Shown here in pieces: positions 50,472-59,336 of a stretch of 64,000 bases of DNA. The stretch's first letter is position 1. Every line of letters starts with the position of its first letter. Below the pieces are notes generated by a model. The model was not told where the DNA came from, made no database searches, and saw only the letters and a program-made list of their open reading frames with translations. The stretch comes from Hyphomicrobiales bacterium (lineage in GTDB: Bacteria > Pseudomonadota > Alphaproteobacteria > Rhizobiales > Rhizobiaceae). The position numbers were made by a program, and so were the translations under genes. The DNA is taken from NCBI GenBank assembly GCA_900466475.1, contig UBMI01000017.1, positions 85,722 to 149,721 on the forward strand, read 5' to 3'.

Positions 50472-52205
50472 ATGCGGAAGTTGCTTGTGATTTTCTTCCT
50501 GTTCTTCGCGATGTGTGGAGGCGTTGGCGCTCAACAGACGTGCCAGGGCCAAGGCAGCGCGTCGTGGCGTGGTCTGAATATAAACCAGACAAGCTGCGAC
50601 AACTGGAATGGCGGCTTCATCCCTCAAGCCGGCGAATACTACGCCGCTTTGACGTTCCGTTTCGAACTTAAGTCGAGACCGCCGGGATCGCGAAGCACCG
50701 CGTCGATCGGCGCGATGTTCAAGCGGATTTTCACGTCGGCTGACACCGATGAAATCACGATTTCGGTGGCACCGCGGTTGGGTAGCTACGTATCGACTGA
50801 GCGTCCAATCTATTCTTACATGGCCAACAACACCGAGCGCACGTTCGGCACCAATAGCGATTTTGAGTTCAGCACGCCGTATATACGCTACGACAACGAC
50901 CCTCTGAGCTTCGTCCTGAAGGCCCGCGCGACGACCAAGGCGAACTTCGATGTGAAAGCCCTGCTGGATCGCGTTAAGCCACTCATAGACGTCGCCGGAG
51001 GAGGAGTTATTTCGGAGGCGGCAAAACCCGCGCTGGACGCAGCGACCGAAATCACCGACAGCATTCTCACCTCTTACTATAGCTTCGAAGAGTCATCGAA
51101 CGCGACCTTCGGTTTCGCCGAGAGATCGCGTGACGGTGTGATCAAACGCGTTCTCGTCCTCACCACTCCGCAAGGCGATGATGAGGTGGGCACTCTGACC
51201 GCAACTGTAAAGTTCCGGAGATCGATGGTCGCCGGCAACGACATAGGTTGGAGCGAGCTAACCCGGGATCTGCCCGCACCGGACTATTCGAACGTCAATA
51301 CGAATATGCTGTCGATCCAAATGCCGGCAATCGGGGATCAGAAGAATACCCTGTTCTCCAGCCTTGCCGCGGATGACGATAAACGCGCGATGCTTTCGAA
51401 AGTCGCATACGGAACAGGCCCGATCGTCGAAAACGACTGCCGGCAGCTTCGGCAGACAATTTTCAGCAATTTCGGCTTTAATGACATCGACACGCTCCGG
51501 ACAATCTACGAATTGCTGGAAATGGGCGGAAGGCAGGACCTCTATACCCGCGGCTCCAGGACGTGCTTCCAGGGGCGCGATTGGAACAAGTTATCGGACT
51601 TCAAGATAATTCCCGACGATCTTGAGGTTCTTCCGGATAAAAGGCTGATCGATTATTTCGCGACGGGCTTACGTCTCGGCTTCAAGCCAAATTCGATCTA
51701 CCTGGAACAGATTGCCGATAATCTCGAGCAGGTCGAGGACAATACCGGAGAAGCCGTGCTTTCCTGCACGGGCGTCAACAAGTCGAGAACGGAAGTCGCC
51801 GCCTGCCTGGACGGGTTCAGGCTCAATCGATACTCCGTCACCTCAGCAGAACAGAGCCCGATCACAATTGTGGCCACACGTCGGAGCCAGATACTGGACG
51901 CTTTGGCAAACGTCGCCACCGAACCTCCGATCGTGCCCGCGTCAGGTTCGGCCACAGGCTCGCAAAGCAACACGTCGACGACAACATCGATGACGGACGC
52001 AAAGGCAGCGGCGAAAATCCCCGATCACATTTACCGCTTTCTACTCTTCTACGACGGAAACAAGAGAATACGGCAGATCACACTGGAGAAAGCCAGGCGG
52101 GAGAACGTCGGATCTGACCTGGTCGAACAGCTATCCTTTCCCTGTTGGATTGCTGCTGCCGGCCAAAGTCAGTCCTGTGCCGATATTCCTGCCGACCAGC
52201 GTTAA
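50472..52205 (+). CDS. Secreted protein of unknown family
   Basis: 577 residues from the ATG at 50472, preceded by a G-rich stretch. The N-terminus MRKLLVIFFLFFAMCGGVGA is a signal peptide, with cleavage likely near AQQ-TC. I do not recognise any family. The mature part looks beta-rich to about residue 240, with aromatic motifs such as YYAALTFRFELKS and YSYMANNTERTFG. A more helical region follows (RQLRQTIFSNFGFNDIDTLR; a DDLEVLPDKRLIDYFATGLR stretch). A low-complexity serine/threonine stretch (about 510-530, SGSATGSQSNTSTTTS) precedes a final conserved-looking domain (PDHIYRFLLFYDGNKRIRQI). Several cysteines could form disulfides. It is followed after 118 bp by the peptidase-hydrolase fusion gene in the same direction. 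Confidence 0.75.
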   Translation: MRKLLVIFFLFFAMCGGVGAQQTCQGQGSASWRGLNINQTSCDNWNGGFIPQAGEYYAALTFRFELKSRPPGSRSTASIGAMFKRIFTSADTDEITISVAPRLGSYVSTERPIYSYMANNTERTFGTNSDFEFSTPYIRYDNDPLSFVLKARATTKANFDVKALLDRVKPLIDVAGGGVISEAAKPALDAATEITDSILTSYYSFEESSNATFGFAERSRDGVIKRVLVLTTPQGDDEVGTLTATVKFRRSMVAGNDIGWSELTRDLPAPDYSNVNTNMLSIQMPAIGDQKNTLFSSLAADDDKRAMLSKVAYGTGPIVENDCRQLRQTIFSNFGFNDIDTLRTIYELLEMGGRQDLYTRGSRTCFQGRDWNKLSDFKIIPDDLEVLPDKRLIDYFATGLRLGFKPNSIYLEQIADNLEQVEDNTGEAVLSCTGVNKSRTEVAACLDGFRLNRYSVTSAEQSPITIVATRRSQILDALANVATEPPIVPASGSATGSQSNTSTTTSMTDAKAAAKIPDHIYRFLLFYDGNKRIRQITLEKARRENVGSDLVEQLSFPCWIAAAGQSQSCADIPADQR

Positions 52206-52323
52206 TCTCGTCGCGGAACGACTGATAATCGACGCGAAGAGCCCTGCGATCGGTCGATGCTGACGATCCCGACGGATCTGCTTTTCCTCTCATAATCACT
52301 CGTCTCAGCACCGGAGGTCCAGC

Positions 52324-54282
52324 ATGCCAACGTCCAAGAAAGACCCAGCACGCACACTCGATGCGTTACCGGACACAATAGACTTTCGCGATACGATCTT
52401 CATCCCCACGCTGGTCCGTGTCCCGGCGAAATCGGACCTGCAGGCATATCGTAACTTCAAGATCCCGATCCTGGATCAAGGGAGCGAGGGAGCGTGTACG
52501 GGGTTCGGTCTCGCGACCGTGGCGAATTACCTACTGAGAGCAAGAGGCCAGAATCCAACCGCGGACGAAGTCAGCGCGTGGATGCTGTATGCGATGGCAA
52601 AGCGCTACGACGAATGGCCCGGCGAGAATTACAACGGCTCGAGCGCGCGCGGCGCGATGAAAGGCTGGTTCAAACATGGCCTCTGTGCTTACGCACTCTG
52701 GAAGGAGCGAGACCCTGACCCGACCCTCGAAGAAAAACGGTCGGCAGATGCCTTGGCCCGGCCGCTTGGAGCATATTTCCGGGTCAATCATAAAGACCTG
52801 GTGTCGATGCACGCCGCGATTTCCGAGACAGGGATACTATATGCCACCGCTCGCGTACACGACGGCTGGCAAGCGGTGAAGTCTGGCGACGAGAACATCG
52901 AGTACCGTCCCGGCGTGATCGGTGGGCACGCCTTCGCCATCGTCGGTTTCGATAGGCGCGGTTTCTGGATCCAGAACAGCTGGGGCGGCAAATGGGGCAC
53001 GGGCGGGCTCGCGAATCTCTCCTATGCCGACTGGCTCGCAAACGGCTCGGATGTCTGGGTCGCCGCTCTCGGTGCGCCCGTCGATCTTACCTCCTCCCTG
53101 GCGACCGCCAATATGCGTGCCAACGCTCCGCGAAGCTACGAGAGCCAGATCTACGCCGATCTGAGGCCGTACATCATAACCTCAAAGAACGACGGAGTTC
53201 TGGACGACAAGGGCACCTATGGTCTGACGTCGGAGGGCTTGAAGACGCTCGTTACGGAGCGGATGCCCGCGGCGATGAAATCCTGGAAGCGGAAAAGGGT
53301 GCTCTTGTACGCCCACGGTGGCCTCGTTGGTCAGGACGGCGCAATTCAAACGGTGTCGAGCAATCTCGCGCCGTTGCTGCAGTCGCAAGTTTATCCTTTA
53401 TCTTTCATTTGGCGCTCGGACGCGTGGACGACGATCGAGAACATCCTGCGCGATGCCGTCGGACGCCGCCGTGACGAGGACGTTCTCGACCGGGCCAAGG
53501 ACTTCATGCTCGATCGGCTTGACGACACACTCGAAGTGCTCGCGAGGAATCTGGGCGGGAAAGCTCTTTGGGACGAGATGAAGGAGAACGCACTCCTGGC
53601 TACCAGCAACAAGAACGGCTCGGCAAGGCTCGTCGGTGATCACCTTATCGACCTGTATAAAGCTGGAAAAATCGATGAGATTCACCTGGTTGGTCACAGT
53701 GCTGGATCGATATTTCACGCCCCGTTGGTCGAGAAGTTCGCCGCGGCGAAAGTCCCGATCAAAAGCTTGAACCTCTGGGCTCCGGCCTGCACGATCGAAC
53801 TTTTCAAAAAGGCGTATCTTCCAGCAATAAAAAGCAAGGCGATCGAAGAATTCGATCTCTATACGCTGGACGACGCAACGGAACAGGATGACGACTGCGC
53901 CCAGATCTATCATAAGTCGCTTCTCTATCTCGTCAGCAACGCATTCGAAAAGTCCCCGCACATCCCCGCCATACGGCCTGGAATTCCGTTGTTGGGCCTG
54001 GCGAAGGATGTGGACGCATCCCAGGCATCCATATTCGACGGAGACCGCCTCCGGTGGCTCCTTGCGCCAGGCGGCGCAAGCGACGCCAGACATCACGGCG
54101 ATTTCGACAACGACAAGGCAACCTTGATGTCGACGTTACAGCGCATTCTCGGCACATCCGTATCTCGAGTGGCGGAGGATTCGCTCAGGAAGACCCGGTT
54201 CGCGTCGAACATTCAGAAGAAGGAGTTCAGAAGGCAACTGGAGCGCAAGCTCGCCAGCGATGCTGCCGTCACAAAGTACTGA
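52324..54282 (+). CDS. Fusion of papain-like cysteine peptidase and alpha/beta serine hydrolase
   Basis: 652 residues; ATG 52324 with GGAGG just upstream. The first half is a C1-type peptidase with oxyanion Gln52 and catalytic Cys58 in DQGSEGACTGFG, His202 in GGHAFAIVGFD and Asn218 in FWIQNSWGGKWGTGG: a complete papain triad with no obvious propeptide. The second half (from about residue 320) is an alpha/beta hydrolase: HGGLVG oxyanion loop at 331-336 and nucleophile Ser459 in HLVGHSAGS, with a plausible late His around 604-605 (RHHGDFDND). There is no signal peptide. I know of no named family with this pairing of domains. The partner may be the secreted protein encoded upstream. Possible roles include a toxin or effector, a processing enzyme, or acyl/peptide-bond turnover; none is shown. 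Confidence 0.82.
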   Translation: MPTSKKDPARTLDALPDTIDFRDTIFIPTLVRVPAKSDLQAYRNFKIPILDQGSEGACTGFGLATVANYLLRARGQNPTADEVSAWMLYAMAKRYDEWPGENYNGSSARGAMKGWFKHGLCAYALWKERDPDPTLEEKRSADALARPLGAYFRVNHKDLVSMHAAISETGILYATARVHDGWQAVKSGDENIEYRPGVIGGHAFAIVGFDRRGFWIQNSWGGKWGTGGLANLSYADWLANGSDVWVAALGAPVDLTSSLATANMRANAPRSYESQIYADLRPYIITSKNDGVLDDKGTYGLTSEGLKTLVTERMPAAMKSWKRKRVLLYAHGGLVGQDGAIQTVSSNLAPLLQSQVYPLSFIWRSDAWTTIENILRDAVGRRRDEDVLDRAKDFMLDRLDDTLEVLARNLGGKALWDEMKENALLATSNKNGSARLVGDHLIDLYKAGKIDEIHLVGHSAGSIFHAPLVEKFAAAKVPIKSLNLWAPACTIELFKKAYLPAIKSKAIEEFDLYTLDDATEQDDDCAQIYHKSLLYLVSNAFEKSPHIPAIRPGIPLLGLAKDVDASQASIFDGDRLRWLLAPGGASDARHHGDFDNDKATLMSTLQRILGTSVSRVAEDSLRKTRFASNIQKKEFRRQLERKLASDAAVTKY

Positions 54283-54405
54283 AGATGTTGTGGACCCAAA
54301 GTCGGCAATCGCACTCGGCCTGTGGGGCTGATTTGCTGGCATCGCGTGGGCGATGTCAGCTCACCAAGCATAGCCTTCGGGTACACAGCGCGTATCAGCT
54401 CTTCT

Positions 54406-55044
54406 TCAGCTGGAATGGTAGCGGCCGAGTTCGTTCATGGCGTGCGTCACCATTTCCATCAGTTCCTCCGACGTGGCCCCGTCACGCGCCTGGACGGACA
54501 TGCCCTGTACTATCGCGCCGAGAAAACGCGCCAATGATCTTGCATTCGTGTCGGGGCGAAGCTCCCCATCCGCTATTCCGCTCTCGATACGCGCTGTGAA
54601 GGCATCGAGCGTCTGCTGGCGAAGCGAGGACACATGATAGGCAATATCTTCGTTTTCCGAGGCACAGTTCAGCACGGCCGTGGAAATCATGCAGCCTTTC
54701 GGGTGATCGGGGGCCGTAAAGATCATTGCCGAATTTATCAGGAAACGTTCGAAGGCGGAAACCGTATCAATCTGCTCCCTCAACGGATTGCCCGGATAGG
54801 GCCGGGGCATACGGCGATATTGGTCAAGAGCCTCCCGGTAGAGGTCTGCCTTGGACTGAAACGCCGCATAGAGGCTTTGCGGCGTGATGCCCATGGATGC
54901 CGTGAGATCGGCGATCGACGAGCCGTCGTAACCATGCTCCCAGAAAACGTCGCGCGCCGCCGCAAGCACCGTCTCGCGATCGAAAGCGGGCGGGCGGCCA
55001 CGCTTGCGTGCAGTGGATTCTTTATCGCTATCCTTATTTTTCAC
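54406..55044 (-). CDS. TetR-family transcriptional regulator
   Basis: About 212 residues. The helix-turn-helix is in SIADLTASMGITPQSLYAAF after RGRPPAFDRETVLAAARDVF, both typical of TetR proteins. The C-terminal ligand domain (CMISTAVLNCASENEDIAYH) belongs to the group with TetR_C_16-like ends. No ATG is available: the GTG at 55044 is chosen, but a GTG at 55053 and a TTG at 55065 are in frame, and none has a good ribosome-binding site. It is divergent from the serine hydrolase gene at 55119 and probably represses it and itself through the repeats in the 74-bp gap. Confidence 0.87.
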   Translation of the reverse strand: MKNKDSDKESTARKRGRPPAFDRETVLAAARDVFWEHGYDGSSIADLTASMGITPQSLYAAFQSKADLYREALDQYRRMPRPYPGNPLREQIDTVSAFERFLINSAMIFTAPDHPKGCMISTAVLNCASENEDIAYHVSSLRQQTLDAFTARIESGIADGELRPDTNARSLARFLGAIVQGMSVQARDGATSEELMEMVTHAMNELGRYHSS

Positions 55045-55094
55045 AACGATCACTCTAGAAATCAAAATCGATTCAGGTTATTCAGGAACGATCA
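55045..55094. promoter_or_regulatory. Repeated element in the TetR/hydrolase divergent promoter
   Basis: AACGATCA occurs at 55045-55052 and again at 55087-55094, 42 bp (four helical turns) apart, flanking an AT-rich stretch with imperfect symmetry (GAAATCAAAATCGATTC). Either the repeats or the AT-rich centre could be the TetR operator. Confidence 0.4.
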
Positions 55095-55118
55095 TTGTGA
55101 TATAGGAGGTTTGGTCGC

Positions 55119-56279
55119 ATGAGTCTTCCTCTCGAAACTGCTGTTGCAGACAATTCCCTGGCTAGAAGCCTTGATGCTGTCATCGATCACACGCTCTTCG
55201 AAAGTCGGCTCGTGGGTGCGGTCGTTCTCGTTGCTCGGCATGGGGAACTCGTCTACCACCGCGCTGCCGGCCTGGCCGACCGCGAGGCGAACCGCGCCAT
55301 GACCGAGGATACGATCTTCCGCTTGGCATCGGTAACGAAGCCGATCGTTGCGATTGCGGCCATGCGCCTTGTCGAACAGGGGCTGATCGAACTGGACGAT
55401 CCCGTGACGAGATGGCTGCCGGATTTCCGGCCGCGTCTCGCGGACGGCAACGAACCGGTGATCCTTATCCGCGATCTCCTGACGCATACGGCCGGCCTCA
55501 CCTACGGGTTCGCGGAGGAGAATGGCCCCTATGTTCGCGCTGGCGTTTCCGATGGGCTGGCGGAGCCTGGCCTGTCGCTGGCCGAAAACCTCCGGCGTAT
55601 CGCAAGCGCGCCCCTGCTCTTCACGCCGGGCACAAACTGGCAATATTCGCTGTCGATGGATGTCATCGGCGGTGTCATCGAAAAGCAAACCGGCACCAGG
55701 CTTGGCGAGGCGATCGAAAAGCTTGTGACCGGCCCGCTTGGACTAAGCGACACCGCGTTCCACATTACTGACAGCGAGAGACTGGCGGCGGCCTATAAGA
55801 ACGCCTCACCCGAGCCCGAGCGCATGGGCACGGAGGCATCCGTCGCGGCATTGACCGGATCGGTGAAGTTCGCGCCGGACCGCATCTTCAATCCGGAGTC
55901 CTATCATTCCGGCGGTGCCGGCATGGCAGGGACGGCGCGTGAGGTGCTCGCGATACTGGAGACGATCCGTAGAGGCGGAGCACCGCTTCTTTCCAGGGAG
56001 ACGGTGGCCCTCATGACCCGCGACCAGGCGCACGGCGTGCGCCAGCCGCTGGACCCTGGGATCGGCTTCGGTTTCGGATGGGCCGTGGTCACCGATCCTG
56101 TCGCCGCGCAGGTACCATGGTCAAAGGGCACCTATCGCTGGGGCGGGGTTTATGGTCACAGCTGGTTTGTGGATCCACAGAAGGAACTGACGGTCGTGGC
56201 GCTGACCAATACTGCACTGGAGGGTATGTGGGGGCAGTTCACCGTCGACCTGCGCAATACCATTTACGGCGCCCTCTGA
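55119..56279 (+). CDS. Beta-lactamase-fold serine hydrolase (class C / EstB type)
   Basis: 386 residues with AGGAGGT upstream of the ATG. The catalytic Ser71-Val-Thr-Lys74 (SxxK) motif, Tyr176 in NWQYSLS as the YxN-equivalent, and a YHSGGAGM/GGVYGHSWFVD region fit the beta-lactamase/transpeptidase superfamily. There is no signal peptide, so it is more likely a cytoplasmic esterase, lactonase or amidase than a secreted beta-lactamase. It is divergent from a TetR regulator, a common arrangement for substrate-induced esterases. The natural substrate is unknown. Confidence 0.9.
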   Translation: MSLPLETAVADNSLARSLDAVIDHTLFESRLVGAVVLVARHGELVYHRAAGLADREANRAMTEDTIFRLASVTKPIVAIAAMRLVEQGLIELDDPVTRWLPDFRPRLADGNEPVILIRDLLTHTAGLTYGFAEENGPYVRAGVSDGLAEPGLSLAENLRRIASAPLLFTPGTNWQYSLSMDVIGGVIEKQTGTRLGEAIEKLVTGPLGLSDTAFHITDSERLAAAYKNASPEPERMGTEASVAALTGSVKFAPDRIFNPESYHSGGAGMAGTAREVLAILETIRRGGAPLLSRETVALMTRDQAHGVRQPLDPGIGFGFGWAVVTDPVAAQVPWSKGTYRWGGVYGHSWFVDPQKELTVVALTNTALEGMWGQFTVDLRNTIYGAL

Positions 56280-56712
56280 TCTCGTATCCGCTCTAGCGAA
56301 CACGAGAAGCCCTTGCGCTGGTCTGGTTGACTGGCGCAATTCGAGAATTGCAGCAAAACAGCAATTCGGACACGGACCTGCCTCGGTGGCATTGCGCTGG
56401 GCGCCGGCGGCGCGCTGCCGGCGGACTGGCCGTTGGTTGCGAGGATATCGAGTGATGGCGAGTTCCCCTGAAAAAGGAACAAGCGGTCGCGGGGCAGCGG
56501 GTACAACTTCTCCATCGAACTGCTATGCCGAAGCTCCTGCCACTCCCACTAATATTACTATTTACTAATTGAGATTCTGGTATACCGTCGGAGGGCGATC
56601 GGCACCCATGCCAGACGTCGCCTTGCGACAGGCCCTTGGAGGGGGCGCGCGCATTCGGCCGACCGTAAGTCGCGAACGGGCCCTCGCAATTGCGGCCTTC
56701 GGGAGGAGTATT
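56280..56712. other. Intergenic region upstream of a sugar ABC operon with a candidate operator
   Basis: 433 bp. GCAATTC-GA-GAATTGC (56336-56351) is an exact inverted repeat, and a further GCAATTC stands at 56361-56367. A related GCAATTGC lies near 56692, close to the ribosome-binding site. These may bind a regulator encoded elsewhere, because no regulator gene adjoins this transporter. No gene is supported in the gap. Confidence 0.4.
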
Positions 56713-57678
56713 ATGAAACAAATGAAACGCAAGAATGCTGCCTTGTTTTTCGCCGGGTTGATGCTGAGCGTGGTGCCTCTGGCTGCATCCCACGCTGCCG
56801 ACAAGCCGACGCTCGCATTCGTCGTCAACGGAGCGTCCGACTTCTGGAAAGCCGCCGAGGCGGGGGTGAAAAAGGCGCAGAGCGAAATGCCTGATTACAC
56901 CATGGAACTCAAATATCCTGAGCAGGCGGCCGTCGCCATTCAGCAGCGCCTGATGGAAGATCTCGTCAGTGCTGGCGTCAAGGGGATCATGGTCTCCGCC
57001 GTCGACCCCAAGACCCAGACGGACGGCCTCAACAAAATCGGCTCGCAGACGGCTCTCTTCACTACCGACAGCGACGCACCGAAGACCAATCGCGTCGCCT
57101 ATATCGGCTCCTCGAACGTTGATGCCGGCAAGCAGGCCGCCGAAATCGCCAAGAAGGCGATGCCGGACGGCGGCAAATGCATGGGCTTCGTCGGCCTGCT
57201 GGGTGCCGATAATGCTCGCGAACGCATCGAAGGCATGAAGGAGGGGCTCAAGGGCACCAAGATCGAGCTGGTGGACGTTCGCGGGGACGACATCGACCAG
57301 ACTCGTGCCAAGAAGAACGTCGAGGATGCGCTGGTCGCCAGCCCCGATCTGACTTGCATGGTAGGCTTCTATTCCTACAACACGCCGCGCATCTATGAGG
57401 CGCTTCGTGACGCAGGCAAGCTTGGCCAGATCACCGTCGTCGGCTTTGATGACGACCCGATTACACTTGGGGGCGTCAAGGAAGGCACGATCGCCGCTAC
57501 CGTCGTCCAGCAGCCGTTCGAATGGGCCTATCAGGGCATGAAACTGATGGCCGCCTACCTCAAGGGCGACAAGTCCGGCGTTCCCGCCGACGGCCTGATC
57601 ATTATCCCCACGGTCATCATCGGCAAGGATGACGTGGACAAATATGCCGCCAACCTGAAGGCCATGGCCGGAAAATGA
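56713..57678 (+). CDS. Sugar ABC transporter substrate-binding protein
   Basis: 321 residues from the ATG at 56713 (GGGAGGAG upstream). An open frame back to 56569 exists but has no signal sequence. The N-terminus MKQMKRKNAALFFAGLMLSV ... SHAA is a signal peptide. The mature part is a ribose-type binding protein (LAFVVNGASDFWKAAEAGVK, MVSAVDPKTQTDGLNKI, VGFDDDPITLGGVKEGTI). It belongs with the ATPase and permease encoded downstream. The substrate is unknown; no catabolic gene adjoins the operon to hint at it. Confidence 0.93.
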   Translation: MKQMKRKNAALFFAGLMLSVVPLAASHAADKPTLAFVVNGASDFWKAAEAGVKKAQSEMPDYTMELKYPEQAAVAIQQRLMEDLVSAGVKGIMVSAVDPKTQTDGLNKIGSQTALFTTDSDAPKTNRVAYIGSSNVDAGKQAAEIAKKAMPDGGKCMGFVGLLGADNARERIEGMKEGLKGTKIELVDVRGDDIDQTRAKKNVEDALVASPDLTCMVGFYSYNTPRIYEALRDAGKLGQITVVGFDDDPITLGGVKEGTIAATVVQQPFEWAYQGMKLMAAYLKGDKSGVPADGLIIIPTVIIGKDDVDKYAANLKAMAGK

Positions 57679-57687
57679 ACCGGCTTC

Positions 57688-57716
57688 GCGGCGGCGGCGG
57701 CCCTCGCCGCTGCCGC
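57688..57716 (+). other. Intercistronic GC-rich hairpin between binding-protein and ATPase genes
   Basis: GCGGCGGCGGCG (57688-57699) pairs with CGCCGCTGCCGC (57705-57716) through 12 pairs, one of them G-U, around a five-base loop. It starts ten bases after the binding-protein stop. There is no T-tract. It matches the placement of the hairpins at 953-978 and 38024-38050. Confidence 0.65.
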
Positions 57717-57753
57717 TGAACACGTCGACATTACCAGTAGTCATGGGCAGGCG

Positions 57754-59295
57754 ATGAATCATAGCAGCGACATCCCGTCACCGGGCGTGCCCTCAACGCC
57801 GTTCCTTTCGCTTTCCGGAGTTGGCAAGACCTATCCAGGCGTCGTTGCACTAGACGGTCTTTCACTGGACATCGCGCCAGGCGAGGTCATCGGCCTTGTC
57901 GGCGAAAACGGGGCCGGAAAATCGACGTTGATGAAGATCCTCGGCGGCGTGATTGCCCCCGACCGGGGAAGGATTCTGCTCGACGGGACAGAGCTTCGTC
58001 ATCTCACTGTGGAATCGAGCATCTCGTCCGGCATCGCCTTCGTGCATCAGGAACTCAATCTCTTTGAGAATCTCGATGTCGCTGCCAATATCTTTCTTGG
58101 GCGCGAACCGCTGAAGGCGGGACCTTTCAAGCTCGTCGATCGTGATCGATTAAGGGACATGGTGAAGCCGCTTCTGAAGCGCGTGGGCGCGCATTTCTCC
58201 GCCGACACGCCAGTCGCATCGCTCTCGCTCGCCGAGCAGCAGATGGTGGAAATTGCCAAGGCGCTATCCATCAACGCAAGGCTGGTCATCTTCGACGAAC
58301 CAACATCCAGCCTTCCGTTGGCGGAAACCGAACGGCTGCTCAATATCATCAAGTTGCTGAAGGCGGATGGCATCAGTGTGATTTTCATCTCGCATCGCCT
58401 CCACGAGGTTGAGCGCGTCGCCGACCGGGTTGTCGTCCTGCGCGATGGTGCCCTTGTCGGCACGCTCGCCAAAAAGGACATTGGTCACGATCAGATGGTC
58501 AAGCTGATGATCGGCCGGGCGCTTGCGGCCCGTACGGCAAAGCCGCAGCGCTCACCTGGATCAGTTGCGCTGAAAGCAAGCGGCGTGCGCACCGCGGCCT
58601 ATCCCAGTCGCCCCGTCGATCTTGAAATGAGGTATGGAGAAATCCTCGGGCTTGCCGGCCTCGTCGGGTCAGGCCGCACCGAGCTCGCAAGGGTGCTCTT
58701 CGGCATAGACCGCAGTTACGGCGGAGCTATTGTGCAGGACCGAGAGGAAATCGTGCTTCGTTCCGCGCGGGATGCCGTTGCTCGCGGGATTTTCCTGGTA
58801 CCGGAGGATCGCAAGCGTAACGGCATACTTCTTGATTTCCCGATCGCCCAGAACATAACCCTTGCCGACCTTCCCGCGCTCGCCAGCCGCTTCATGCTTT
58901 CCGCCGAGCGGGAGATTGCGGCGGCCGAAAAGCAGCGCATCCGCCTCGGCATCAAGGCGCCCTCCGTTTCGACACGAACCGGCACTTTGTCGGGCGGCAA
59001 TCAGCAAAAGGTGGTGCTTGCCAAATGGCTGTCGATGAGCCCGAAGGTGATGATCTTCGACGAGCCGACACGCGGCATCGATATCGGCGCGAAGAACGAG
59101 ATTTACGGACTTATGCGGGCGCTTGCCGATGCCGGAGTTGCGATCCTGATGATCTCCAGCGACATGGAAGAGGTGATCGGCGTTTCCGACCGCATTGCCG
59201 TCATGCATGAAGGCCAGATCGCCGGCATCCTCGATGAGGATGAGTTCAGTCAGGAAAGCGTGCTTTTGCTTGCTGTCGGTAAAGGCGTAAAATAG
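57754..59295 (+). CDS. Sugar ABC transporter ATP-binding protein (RbsA type)
   Basis: 513 residues. First domain Walker A GENGAGKST at residues 50-58, degenerate signature LSLAEQQMVEIAKAL and Walker B LVIFDEPTSSL. Second domain begins with GLAGLVGSGRTELARVLFG and has a full signature LSGGNQQKVVLAKWL and MIFDEPTRGIDIGAKNE. It has an N-terminal extension of about 15 residues before the first domain. It supplies energy for the transporter with the neighbouring binding protein and permease. Confidence 0.94.
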   Translation: MNHSSDIPSPGVPSTPFLSLSGVGKTYPGVVALDGLSLDIAPGEVIGLVGENGAGKSTLMKILGGVIAPDRGRILLDGTELRHLTVESSISSGIAFVHQELNLFENLDVAANIFLGREPLKAGPFKLVDRDRLRDMVKPLLKRVGAHFSADTPVASLSLAEQQMVEIAKALSINARLVIFDEPTSSLPLAETERLLNIIKLLKADGISVIFISHRLHEVERVADRVVVLRDGALVGTLAKKDIGHDQMVKLMIGRALAARTAKPQRSPGSVALKASGVRTAAYPSRPVDLEMRYGEILGLAGLVGSGRTELARVLFGIDRSYGGAIVQDREEIVLRSARDAVARGIFLVPEDRKRNGILLDFPIAQNITLADLPALASRFMLSAEREIAAAEKQRIRLGIKAPSVSTRTGTLSGGNQQKVVLAKWLSMSPKVMIFDEPTRGIDIGAKNEIYGLMRALADAGVAILMISSDMEEVIGVSDRIAVMHEGQIAGILDEDEFSQESVLLLAVGKGVK

Positions 59296-59336
59296 CAGCC
59301 GCGACAATATAATCAGGTATCGGGAATGGTTCTCGC

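Noticed and set aside
56264..56515. Open frame on the minus strand in the gap before the third sugar operon
   Set aside because: It begins without a good ribosome-binding site, overlaps the hydrolase stop and looks like random GC-rich translation.
56293..57762. 489-codon open frame on the minus strand
   Set aside because: Antisense to the sugar-binding-protein gene, which has a signal peptide and good ribosome-binding site.
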